64,000 bases of DNA, taken from assembly GCA_019828545.1 (NCBI GenBank), contig JACVRA010000044.1, positions 372,001-436,000 on the forward strand. The letters are read 5' to 3'. A model generated the notes under the pieces. The model ran no database searches. It worked only from the letters and a program-made list of their open reading frames with translations, and had not been told where the DNA came from. Within the stretch, counting starts at the first letter, position 1. Each line of letters opens with the position of its first letter. The translations under genes were made by a program, and so were the position numbers. Shown here one piece after another: positions 35,618 to 45,609 of the stretch. The stretch comes from Paracamarosporium sp. OC-R06-R3. Taxonomy: Eukaryota; Ascomycota; Dothideomycetes; Pleosporales; Didymosphaeriaceae.

Positions 35618-36189
35618 ATGAGCGCCGGCGCAAAGAAGAGGATCATGAGGGTAATACGCACCATTAGATCGCAATGTGCCCCGCCAACCGAGATTGACAG
35701 TAGTACAGGAATATGGCGAGTGCATGGCCGAGACACCTGCGGGTATGAAGATCAACTTCGACGAGCAGAACATGACTAAGTGGGAGATCCTGCTGGATGG
35801 CCCGGATGGCTCTGTGTACGCGGTGAGCTCGCCCACCCAAAGCTTCTACGAATGCTTGCTAAACAAGGTGTCAGGGCGGCCATTTCAAGCTCGAGATCAC
35901 CTTCCCCAACGAGTATCCATTCAAGCCCCCCGTTGTCAGCTTCAGGACGAAGATCTACCATCCCAACGTCAGCAACGACGACAAAGGCTCCATGTGTCTT
36001 GGCCTGCTGCGTCCCGACGAGTGGAAGCCGCCGAACAAGGTGGTGGCGGTGCTGCGCCTGATCCAGTCGCTGCTGGTGGAGCCCAACATTGACGATGCCA
36101 TTGAGCCGTCGATTGCGAACGAGTACAAGGAGAACCGCAAGGAGTTTGAGAAGAACGCCAAGGACTGGGTGAAGCGGTATGCAAAGTAG
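35618..36189 (+). CDS. Ubiquitin-conjugating enzyme E2
   Basis: E2 enzyme of 153 aa that carries ubiquitin as a thioester. Exons are 35618-35650 (MSAGAKKRIMR), 35709-35822 and 35875-36189. Key motifs are KWEILLDGPDGSVYAGGHF, FPNEYPFKPPVVSFRTKIYH, the HPN triad (YHPNV) and the active-site cysteine in KGSMCLGLL (about residue 90). The following RPDEWKPPNK recalls the UBE2L3/UbcH7 branch, but I cannot assign the orthologue. An acceptor at GTACAG (35708) gives an ungapped family N terminus; an alternative acceptor 8 nt earlier (GACAG) would bring an in-frame TAG. Length is the bare UBC core. Confidence 0.9.
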
Positions 36190-37515
36190 GAGGGACAGGG
36201 CACGGCGAGGGCACAGCGAGGAGTTGAGCATTGTCTACGAGGCGCGTCAGCTGGGCCTCTGCGCATCCAAGGCGTCCGGCGCAATTTGCATTTGATGGGT
36301 CACAGTTTGCGAGGGCAAGGATGGGAGCTATTGGCATGGGATCGGCTTCTCGAGGGCAGCTGTAGTGGAAAGGCTTGTACCTAGCTGACGGAGCAATATA
36401 CCAGCCGAGAGGTACCGCCGTACGGCTCGGACTTAACACACAAGACACATGTCGTCATGGCTGCGAGGGTGCATGAATGATGGAGCGATTGACACGGCGC
36501 GGGTAGCATGGTCGCGGTGGGCAGTCAGTGCTCCACGGTGAGGTGTCGTTGGCGCGGCCGGATTGGGGGCTAGCAGCAGAACAGTGCTCGCGGGGAGAGG
36601 GCCCGAAGGCGAGCTCTGGTGGCATCTAATTTAACGGCAGCCGGCGTTGCCAGCCCTACTGTCAGGAAGCGAGGACTTGGGCCGGCGGCGGGTCGGCGAC
36701 GACGCTGGCTTAATTTGTCGAGTCAGCTTCAGACGGTGGTTTTTGCTCGTGGTGCAGCCCGAAGGGTGAAGGGCAGCAAGCTTTGCGAGAGGCCCCCTGA
36801 AACGCCCGTGAAGCGCGTGAGCAACACAGACGGCGGCGCGGACGGAGGAGAGTCAGCGGTGACGTAGCGGCCTGCACGAGTGTTTGCTTTTGGGCGAGCT
36901 GACGGGGTGTTGGGGGAGACGTGGTGGTTCCTTGGTACGGTACGGCCATCACACGGCATCGGGGACGGGCCGGCGCCTGTCAAGTCAAGGACACAATCGA
37001 GAGCGTTGCCAGTGCCATAGCATTATTAGTAGCATCATCAGCATTGGCCGCGCGCTTGTCCAGCGCCAGGAGTGCGGTCGAGCTTGGATCCCGTTGGAAT
37101 GCGCCAAAAGTTAATCACGACTGGTGCAACCGCTTACTGTCGCTTGGCTTCTCACCACCTTCCCTTCGACCCCGTCGATTGCTCTCCGGGCGCCCCCTTC
37201 GCTCGTCCGCTCGCTCTTTGCGACGCATCCATTCCTTTAGCATTGCCTTCGCAGCGGCCCCGCAGCGCCCAGCTCGCTGCTGCCTCCCTTGAACCCACCC
37301 GCCTGCGTCTGGGCCTCGCTGGCGCCGTGCTCCGCTGCCCTCGCACGCGAGATCTGCAACGGGAGCTGACCTACGCTCGCTGTACCACCAGGCCCATTCC
37401 CGGCGGCACCGCCATGTCGACGCACACCTACGGCACTCCCGAAACATTCTTTCGCCCGGCCGAATGAGGCAATTCTCCGCTCCTGCTGCCATCTTCTCCA
37501 GGCTAGCCACTCGAC
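36190..37515. promoter_or_regulatory. Region upstream of the TBC gene
   Basis: About 1.3 kb. The last 400 bp before 37516 are C/T-rich on the plus strand, like a leader. No supported gene is visible; the scattered frames are short and overlapping. Confidence 0.45.
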
Positions 37516-40500
37516 ATGAGTGAGCCTCCACCGCCCACTAGCCCTCGCGCCAGGGCTCCCGTCGCCGGCGACTCAGGGATCAACTCTGAAACACCTGCTT
37601 CGAGACCACAATACCTGCCCTACCGCCCTCCCAACGCCGAATACACTCCGCCCGCCTCGCCCCAACCCTCAACCACCACCACTACTACTACCAACAACAA
37701 CAACACACATGCACACGCCGCCGTCAGAAAAGGTTTCGGGGCCGGTCGTTCACGACACCCGGCACAACTGCAGATGGACGTAGCCGTCGCTCCTGCCTAC
37801 GAGCGCCCCGTATACAGCCCCTCTCCCACCGCGAGCCCGACCCTGCCGCCCTTGGCCTCGCCCAAGTTCGCCTCACGATCACGAACCCCGTCCCTCCTCC
37901 GCCATGCCGCCTTGTCATCGCCGCTCAACAACGGATTCCCACGAGCAGAACAGCCCCAGTCACCCACACTCCCTCCAGTCATGCGTCAGATCAGCAACCA
38001 GGGCGTAACGAGCGATCCTCGATCCTTGTTCAACCCGCTCGCCAGCAATCCTGTCAATCAGAATGGCTCATCGTGGGATCCCTTTGCAGAAGAAGGCCCG
38101 GCGGTAATGGCACAACAGAGGCTCCGTGGCATGACCACTTCGACACAAGCGAGCTTCCACTATCCCCCGCTGCGATCTGCCACATCCATACCGGACTATG
38201 GACCCATCAGAGCGAGTGAGCGCTCCAATCGATCTGGTGCCTACAAGCCCGACCGTGGCGGGCCCAATTGGTCTCATACCGATCATTATCCTCCGCGCTT
38301 GTTCCGTGGTGAAGAGTCTCGAGCTAGTGTCCGGTCAGGATGGACAAACGCGTCCAGCCTCATGGAAGCGAGCGGCACCGAACGAAGCAGCGTTGCTACA
38401 GGCAGGAGCTCTGTTGTGAGTAGCGATAACAGGGCGAGCACCTACTCTCGGGATCAGTCAGAGGAGCGCGACATGTCGACCGATACGCTTCCCACTAGCA
38501 TCTCGCCCGACGAAGAAGATATCATGAGCTCGGTGGAGGATGTAATTGATGCATATTTCGAGGACCCCGAAGATGAAGCTTCCGAGTCCTTTGGTGGGGA
38601 TGCTGTTGGCGACCGTGGCTCGTCTGCGTTAGATTCGGATGCCGGACGCAACGACCGCTCGTCAAGCTATTCGCAGGATCTCACTCGCCCAGACTCACCG
38701 CCTACCTCTAGTCACGAGCAGCTGGAAGAATCTGCTAATCCACTCGATAGAGAGTTGTCGAATCAGGCGGTGCAAAACTCTGTAGGAAGTTCCAAAAACC
38801 GCTTGTCGGGTTTCCAGCCTGGCCACTCGGACCTTGGTTCGCTTCAAGCCTCGACAACAGGCGGCGCACAAGAGAACCAAATGGCTCAGAAAGGCCAGCA
38901 CATTAATTATATCCCACGTCTGGATGAAATGAGCCCACTCCAGCTCGAGCACACTACGACGCATGAAGAACCGAACCAACAGGTGCAGACATTCGGTGGA
39001 GCCTTGCAACGATCTAGCGAGGAATTACCCCGACGAACATCTGTGATGGCTGCAGAACGCAGAAGCAGGATCTTGTCCCGACCTCGCTTGTCCACCAAGC
39101 TAAGTAGTGACAACCAGAAGATGCAGGAGATTCACAAGGAGCTCGCCGGTCTGCCACAGATTCCCCGAAGCAAATCCCGATTGTCGCGGCAAGATTGGGC
39201 AGAATTCGAAGGCTATGCAAGGAGACATTCCAAAGGACCAAGCGCCGCTTTGCGCGCGCTTACCGAGGCGTCGTCTAAATCACCACCCAAAAGTTCATCG
39301 CCGCTGCCTGAGGTGGATGAAGACGAAGCGTTTCCTCGCCGTGCGTCCACCAGTATCTTTGACCGTAAGAGCACATTGTTCGCTCTTGGCAATTTTGAAC
39401 CTTCGGCGCCTTCGAAGGCCATGACCACTAACTTCGGCAACAACAAGCCACACGCTAGACCTTCTGCGGGACTGAAGAAGTCTGCGGCCGTGGGCGTTGA
39501 ACGAGATCGCTATGGTTTCAAGAAGGCCTCCGACAAGATCAGTCTGCAGGAGTACAACACATGGCATCCGAAATACGAAGAATATATTACGCGCAGGTCG
39601 AACAAATGGATTGCTTTGATGAAGAAACAAGGATTGTCGACTACGAACCCTACGGTCTTCCCAGAAGCTTGTGACAAAGTCAAACGTTACGCCCGGAAAG
39701 GCTATCCTCCGGACTGGCGCGGAGAGATGTGGTGGTTTTATTCGGGCGCACAGTTCAAACAACGACAAATGTCAGGACTATATCGCTCGCTGGTGGCTCG
39801 AGTCGAAAACGGCGAACTCAATAAGGATGACCGCGAAGCTATCGAAAGAGATCTCGATAGAACATTTCCCGATAATATTCATTTCCGACCTGACCTCAAG
39901 TCGGCACGATTCAGCGACGGTGGTGATGACGAGCCCTCGATGGTTAGGGACCTCCGCGAGGTCTTGTCTGCTTTCGCCTTGCACTACCCTGGTATTGGAT
40001 ACTGTCAATCTTTAAATTTTATTGCTGGACTATTACTTCTCTTCCTGAAGCAGGATACAGAGCGAGCCTTTATCCTGCTGACCATCATCACCCAAAGCCA
40101 CCTTCCCGGGGCACACGCTCGGAACCTGGCCAATACCGAAGTCAACGTCTTGATGATGCTGATCCGCGACTACCTTCCCAAAGTCTGGGCGTCGATCAAC
40201 GACACGGACCTTGTGAACAGTGGCCCAGGATCAAAAGCACACCCCGAATCCAAGTTCCAGCGCCAACCGACCGTAGCACTTTCGTGCACATCCTGGTTCA
40301 TGAGCGTCTTCATCGGCGTGCTCCCCATCGAAACCGTACTCCGTGTCTGGGATGCCTTCCTCTACGAAGGTCCACGCGCACTATACCGCTACGCCCTCGC
40401 TGTCTTTAAGCTCGGCGAAAGTGAAATCCGGAAGTACCGCCCAGGCGACGGCGAACTCTTCATGGCTGTTCAAAACCTCCCACGGTGCTGCCTCGACCCA

Positions 40501-40758
40501 AACAGCCTGCATGACATCGCCTTCGTCAAGAAAGGCTTCGGCAGCCTGACGCAGAATGTCATCGACCAGAAGCGCCAGTTCTGGCGCGACCAGAACGAGC
40601 GCTCTGCCAGCCAGCGGAAGAGGCCACAGGTTACCGAGCGGCGACCGGGCACAGCTGGCGGGGAGGTCGACGAAGACGGGAAGAGGAGCCTTGTGGGCCT
40701 GAGGCGCAGGGCCAGCAAGAGGTTTCTGAGGAAGAAGGATAGGAGTTATCTGGAGTGA
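37516..40758 (+). CDS. TBC-domain Rab GTPase-activating protein
   Basis: Large single-exon protein of 1,080 aa. The N-terminal 700 residues are disordered, rich in S/P/T and polar residues with a short TTTTTTTNNNN run, and contain an acidic stretch. The TBC domain occupies about residues 730-1030: PPDWRGEMWWFYSG, the arginine finger motif IERDLDRTFPDN, and the glutamine finger GIGYCQSLNFIAG. Later blocks are WFMSVFIGVLPIETVLRVWD and ALYRYALAVFKLGE. Such proteins stimulate GTP hydrolysis by Rab proteins in membrane traffic; the closest type is the yeast Msb3/Gyp group. C-terminal tail is basic. No intron is needed. Confidence 0.88.
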   Translation: MSEPPPPTSPRARAPVAGDSGINSETPASRPQYLPYRPPNAEYTPPASPQPSTTTTTTTNNNNTHAHAAVRKGFGAGRSRHPAQLQMDVAVAPAYERPVYSPSPTASPTLPPLASPKFASRSRTPSLLRHAALSSPLNNGFPRAEQPQSPTLPPVMRQISNQGVTSDPRSLFNPLASNPVNQNGSSWDPFAEEGPAVMAQQRLRGMTTSTQASFHYPPLRSATSIPDYGPIRASERSNRSGAYKPDRGGPNWSHTDHYPPRLFRGEESRASVRSGWTNASSLMEASGTERSSVATGRSSVVSSDNRASTYSRDQSEERDMSTDTLPTSISPDEEDIMSSVEDVIDAYFEDPEDEASESFGGDAVGDRGSSALDSDAGRNDRSSSYSQDLTRPDSPPTSSHEQLEESANPLDRELSNQAVQNSVGSSKNRLSGFQPGHSDLGSLQASTTGGAQENQMAQKGQHINYIPRLDEMSPLQLEHTTTHEEPNQQVQTFGGALQRSSEELPRRTSVMAAERRSRILSRPRLSTKLSSDNQKMQEIHKELAGLPQIPRSKSRLSRQDWAEFEGYARRHSKGPSAALRALTEASSKSPPKSSSPLPEVDEDEAFPRRASTSIFDRKSTLFALGNFEPSAPSKAMTTNFGNNKPHARPSAGLKKSAAVGVERDRYGFKKASDKISLQEYNTWHPKYEEYITRRSNKWIALMKKQGLSTTNPTVFPEACDKVKRYARKGYPPDWRGEMWWFYSGAQFKQRQMSGLYRSLVARVENGELNKDDREAIERDLDRTFPDNIHFRPDLKSARFSDGGDDEPSMVRDLREVLSAFALHYPGIGYCQSLNFIAGLLLLFLKQDTERAFILLTIITQSHLPGAHARNLANTEVNVLMMLIRDYLPKVWASINDTDLVNSGPGSKAHPESKFQRQPTVALSCTSWFMSVFIGVLPIETVLRVWDAFLYEGPRALYRYALAVFKLGESEIRKYRPGDGELFMAVQNLPRCCLDPNSLHDIAFVKKGFGSLTQNVIDQKRQFWRDQNERSASQRKRPQVTERRPGTAGGEVDEDGKRSLVGLRRRASKRFLRKKDRSYLE

Positions 40759-42380
40759 GTGAGTGAGTATGCATTGCATTTGGTTCCCTAAGGAGTTTTT
40801 CCCCTTCTTCTGTTTTTGTACGCCCTCTTCTTCTTTCTCTTTCTCTATGTCCCTTTGGGGTTTTCGATTCGTTTTGGTTTGTTTCATCTGCATTGCATGA
40901 AGTGAGAAGGAAGGGAAGGGAAAAGTTTTTAAATACTTTGTTTTGCTTTGCTTTGTGTTTAGAGGGATGTCTCGAGACGGACGGATGGATGGATGGATGG
41001 ACGCATAATCGGTCGAACGGTCGGACTCTCTCTCTCTCTCTCTCTTTCCTTTCTCTAGCATTCCCTCTCCCCATTCGTTCATTCGTTCGTTCGTTTCTTT
41101 GGGTCTAGTAGGTTCGTGGGTTCTTCTGCAAGAAAGAGGGTGGATGGGGGATGGAGCATGCGGATGAGGCACCGAGAGCATATTTCCCTTCGCTGTACAC
41201 TACCCTTTTGCATATACCCCCTTGTAGCTGGCTCGTAGCTGGCTGTAGCGTGGTCGGTTATGATGTACGAATTTATGATGTTTAATCTTGGAAGGACTAT
41301 GCGTGCGTGTTTTTCGTCTTGTGATGGGTGGGAAAGGAGAGGAAGGGGAGGAGGCGTGGGTGCTCTGCCCTGCTCCACGCCTTGTTCGCTTCTGAGGGCT
41401 AATGCGGGAAAGTACCCTACGCTTGGTTGTCGAATTGGTTACTCTAGATGGAAGTATGCCCCTGTTCCCCTGTTCCCTCGCGTATAGTAGTCCTTTGGCG
41501 TCCGATGCTTCATGACACTTACCCTTACCCTACACAGAATGCGGCTACACGGTGTGCCTACAAGTACGGTGTATAGAAATAGCCAGGTTATGTCATGCTT
41601 TACTGCCGCGCTTATTCAATGTGTTGAGTATGAGTGGAAAGGCAGAGGAAGTGTGGTGTTTTAGTATAGGGAGGGTAATGCAGATGGGGATAGTGTAGCG
41701 CTGGTGAGACGGTGGTGGTGTGTTGCTAGTTGTTATTCGGATTAGATTAGGCGAGGATGGCGTGTGTGCGGTCGTGGTTGGGAAGGACTCAGTATTGTGG
41801 ATTTGGGGTGAGCTTGGTGCGGAGGCTGTGGGATGGAGGTGCGGTTGAGGTGGGGAGATGAAGTTGGGATTGGTTCTGGGTAGAGGTGCCGAAAGACTGC
41901 TGTTTTGCCTGTGCAATTTTCCTAGGATCTTCTGTGTCCTTTTTAGGAACTACGTGTTATGGTATGGTGGCGTGTGCTGATTTGGTGGTGGAGCGGTATA
42001 CGGTGCAGTGGGATGAGGGTATCAAATTGATTTTGAAACTGGAGATTTTGGTGTTTTGTTTTGTTAATGCGGGGTGAAGGGAGTGGGATGGTACAAGTGT
42101 ATCGGTACCTCGTCTGTTGCTAATCTATACGATTAGATCATCTAAATGTGCCATGTCAAATCAAAATTTAATCTAAATAAATCATATTTCTCTTGTTAAA
42201 AAAGCCAAAGTGTGCCCCTGTTCGTCCTTTTGCGTCCTTAATATACAAGTATTCGGCGATAAAATGAAGAAGTGGGTGAGAAAGTGTATCTACCTGTTGC
42301 GTTTCGAAAGGCTGCGCCATATTATAAGAACACATCTACATAGTACCACAACTGTGGTTTGTACAGAATGAGCCTTCGTT
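40759..42380. repeat. Microsatellite-containing convergent intergenic region
   Basis: About 1.6 kb between converging genes. It holds (GGAT)n at about 40982-41000, (TC)n at about 41025-41046 and a (CGTT)n stretch near 41077-41096, next to T-rich runs. I see no gene. Confidence 0.7.
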
Positions 42381-43772
42381 CTAATATGCCTCGGTATGCC
42401 ATGCTACCTCTACCCCTAGCTCGTACAGCGACGTCTTCAATGCCGCAAAGTCAAGCTCAAGCGAATCATCTTCTGGATCTTCAACCTGTAGATTAAAACA
42501 TTAGTACATTCTGACCTGCTACTAAACGAGAGATACGTAGAGATCACTTACGTCTTCTTGCCCTAACTCGATGTCATGTTCGTCTTCCTCGCTGTCCACT
42601 TCCTCTACGATGTCACCCATATGCCAACCATTACGTATAAGGACTACCCTTCTTAACTCTTGTACATCTCCATCCTCTCTACTCTCAAGTATAGCACCCA
42701 AAATCTCAGATGCAATTGCTAAGCTTGCTGCCCTTATCCAAAGACTCTTTAGACGGTTGGTGAGGATGTATAGAACGGCTTGATCTAAATGCGGCCAGTC
42801 GAGTTCTAGCCTCTCGACAGAATTACTCTTCTCAAGAAATTCGTTCAAGGCGTCGAGAGTGTCTTCATTGGGTGTATGTGATAAGCGGAGGGATAGTGTT
42901 GATAGATTCTTGTGGCTGTGAAGAGAGCCGAGGATCTCCGAAGTGAAAAATAGCGCCGATGCCGTCGCTGTGAGCACGCGTTCGTTAACGGAGAAAGAAG
43001 CGAGCTGGTTAATTGTACGGAGGACTGAGCCGCCGAATGATTGGGGCTTCGACGTGAAGTTGCTATGGTGTCCGTGTGTTGGCGTCAACAGGTTAGGCTG
43101 GGATACAACCGAAATGCGCGTCAAATTGAGTCTAGTCAGTATTGCGGCAGTCTCGGCGTCTTCGGTTGCGGCAAACCCGTCGAAAGAGAATGCAGTCAGG
43201 GATCCTAGATGCTCCAGGAACTCAAGACTCTGATTGTGCATGTTGCCCTCCAAACTTAAATCTTGCAGTCCAGGCCAGTGAGTTGCAAGCATCCACAGCG
43301 TTCTCCTCAAAAAGTCTTCGTACAAGTGCGTTTGTCGTCCGTTGAGCGCTCGAACAGTAAGAATTGTTACGTTGGGAAGTTTCCCAAAGGCTTGGGCGAG
43401 TGAGTTGATCTCTTCCTCGTATAGCTCCCATGTCCGAAGGCTTCTTGATCGCTCAGTGTGTTCGTCGGATGAGGAGGGGATCAAAACTGGTGTGAGATCG
43501 GCATCCTGGATTCCAAGAACGACTTCGTGAACATCTTGGAGTACCTCTTGGGGTCTTGATGCTAGCCAATTATGTAGAGCTGCTTGGCATTGAAAGATGA
43601 TGGGCCTCTGGTACAGAAACTTTCGTGCTTCGGAATGTATCTCGCGACATACTCGTAGTATCTGTGGTCCCTGCGATGGATCTAATAGTACTTCTCGATA
43701 AATGAACTCCCGCAATTCCAGAGGCAGAGAAAGTATAGGAAGGGTATTGTCGCTCATATTGCTGAGGGTCAT
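42381..43772 (-). CDS. F-box-like protein, unknown role
   Basis: Protein of 441 aa from two exons: 42552-43772 and 42381-42485. The 66-nt intron has GTAAGT, a TACTAAT-type branch and CTACAG. The N terminus (LPILSLPLELREFIYREVLL, then ILRVCREIHSEARKFLYQRP) matches the 2EXR/F-box-like fungal signature: a hydrophobic LPxELR start followed by a helix with many conserved hydrophobics. The remainder has leucine-rich short repeats (LQDLSLEGN, LSTLSLRLS) and an acidic C terminus. It may be an SCF-type adaptor, but no substrate is inferable. The start could be Met1 or Met6. Unspliced, it would end about ten residues further with a different C terminus. Confidence 0.72.
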
Positions 43773-43988
43773 GCGTGACAGCTAAAACGAGATGAGTGAG
43801 TTGTTCATTGTTAAGACAGTCTACCTCCTAGTTTTAAACGTACCGGCTAAAATGTCCGAAATTCTCTTTACTGGCACTGGGCCCTCGGTGAACGACCTAT
43901 CCTGGAACTGCTGACCACTGTACTACACTTGAAGATAGAATGCTTGATTCCCTTGGTCAGTGAATTGAGCGCAACGACATGATGCGTA

Positions 43989-44465
43989 TTAATAAATCAT
44001 AACAAAGGTTGCATGATAACAAGCTTGGGTTTGGTCAAAGATACATCGAGGGACAGGCAGCATGGTGAATTTACAGAAAAGCGAATCTTTGCAATCCACA
44101 TCCCGGACGGGTTGGTTGTTGGTGAGTTTAAATAGCAGGTTGTTATATTTTCCGCTCCTATAGAACCAAACAGATGTTTTCTTTCGCGAAGCTGCCCATG
44201 GTTCTGTCCTAAACTCTGTATTGATACTGTCCGACTTGGGTTGACCTATATCGCGGCACATATCGCAGTCGAATCTGTGGCGTTTGTCACTCCACAAGGA
44301 GCAGAAAATACCCCAGACACACGAGCGTTCGTCATGGGATACTTCGGTTGACTGAACCTGAAAAAGTAAACAATGATTATTGCCAGCCTTGAAGATCCAG
44401 TAAGGTTTAGGCCGGGTAAATCAGAGGCAAAAATAGACCAATAAGCTATGCAGATTTGACGCCAT
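43989..44465 (-). CDS. Possible small cysteine-rich protein
   Basis: Tentative gene of about 131 aa. Exon 2 (43989-44357) encodes a clean stretch with nine cysteines, among them ERSCVWGIFCSLWSD, FDCDMCRDIG, DVDCKDSLFCKF and LPVPRCIF. Exon 1 would be 44439-44465 (MASNLHSLL) with donor GTCTAT and an acceptor TTTTTCAG. The first exon and its weak donor are the uncertain part; an unspliced start (MASNLHSLLVYFCL) stops at once. Cysteine content and size resemble secreted effector-type proteins, but no clear signal peptide is seen. Family unrecognised. Confidence 0.4.
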
Positions 44466-45177
44466 TGATGTAATTCAGATACGCGAGCCCGCGAGGGTGA
44501 GCTGAATGGGAACTATTGGGTTGGGATGTTGGGCAAGCGGCACGGTGGGTTCTGCTTGGTGTAGATAGAAGACTTAGTCTGGAGTTAGACGAGGCGGACG
44601 GTGACACTTCAGCCACGATAGAGGGTAGGTAATTTTCCGTGAGACCTTACGAGAAGGGGAAGATCGTACGAGAGTGGAACCATTTCAGACGCAACGGAGG
44701 TCACTCCGGCCTTGCCGAAGGGTTCTTGGAGTAATTGCTTTTGTTGCTCCCGCGAAGAGATTCCTTGAACGCCCCAATTCGTCAACTTCTCTCAAAGCTA
44801 GCAACATCTCTGGATCACCAGTCGATAGCATTGTAGCGGAATATAACAAATTGAGGCTATCTGATCCGTAGTATGAGCCGTTGTTATCGCGGCCACTCCG
44901 TCAATGTTGTTGAACCGCAGCGCATTAGACTGTATCTAGAAGAGGAAATGATGTGCACCAATTATGGTAGCTCCTTGTCGATTGCTCCTTGGTACAGAAC
45001 CTGATCTGAATATCAAATTAGAGATTGTATTAGTATAGTGGCTTCACCAAAGACAAAAGGTGTAGAGCAGGTAAACAAGGCGCAGGGTAGCGCCGTGCGA
45101 GTGATTTTCCGTCGGGACTGCACGCTGCAAGCCATAGATCCTACCCGTTTGTGGTGGCTTGGGAGCTCCCAATGTGA
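44466..45177. other. Intergenic region, 44.5-45.2 kb
   Basis: No supported gene. A short frame 44674-44871 on the plus strand is protein-like in parts but starts without ATG context and has no recognisable motif. Confidence 0.4.
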
Positions 45178-45609
45178 GTAACATGGTATTTTGCCGCAAT
45201 TCTAGACGTCGAGCCTGAGGACCATACGATTCGTGACTTTGGCGTAGATGGCAAATGGAGGCTGCCAGCGAAGCCCGTTCGCTGGCGAGGAGAGTTTCTC
45301 ATAGGTGCCTTCGTCGTCTTGGTGGCGATGCTCAAGGAGATGAAAATGGATCCCAATTGGGCTGGCACCTGGGCTGTTCATGGTCCTAGCGTATACGCTA
45401 ATCTCACAGAAGAAATGTCCGTTCTTTCCCCGTGCATTTGGCGTGTAAGTCCAGACCCTCTCTGCGACCAGCCCATCATTCTTCAACACATGTTGGTGGT
45501 GCGACATTCACGCCTTGTTTCCTTGGGGCGCATTCGTCATTTCGAATACCCTTTAAATCGACATGAATTCTTGATATGTATGAATAAGACCAGTTATCAA
45601 ACGCACTGA
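45178..45609 (+). pseudogene. Uninterrupted coding-like fragment without a start
   Basis: The plus-strand frame opening after a TGA at 45175 reads 143 residues without stop. The first half is protein-like: AAILDVEPEDHTIRDFGVDG, KWRLPAKPVRWRGEFLIGAF and VAMLKEMKMDPNWAGTW. A GTAAGT donor-like site follows at 45445, after CIWR. No ATG lies near its beginning, and no upstream exon joins cleanly. It may be a gene fragment or a degraded exon. Family unrecognised. The antisense strand also has an open frame, which lowers certainty. Confidence 0.25.
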
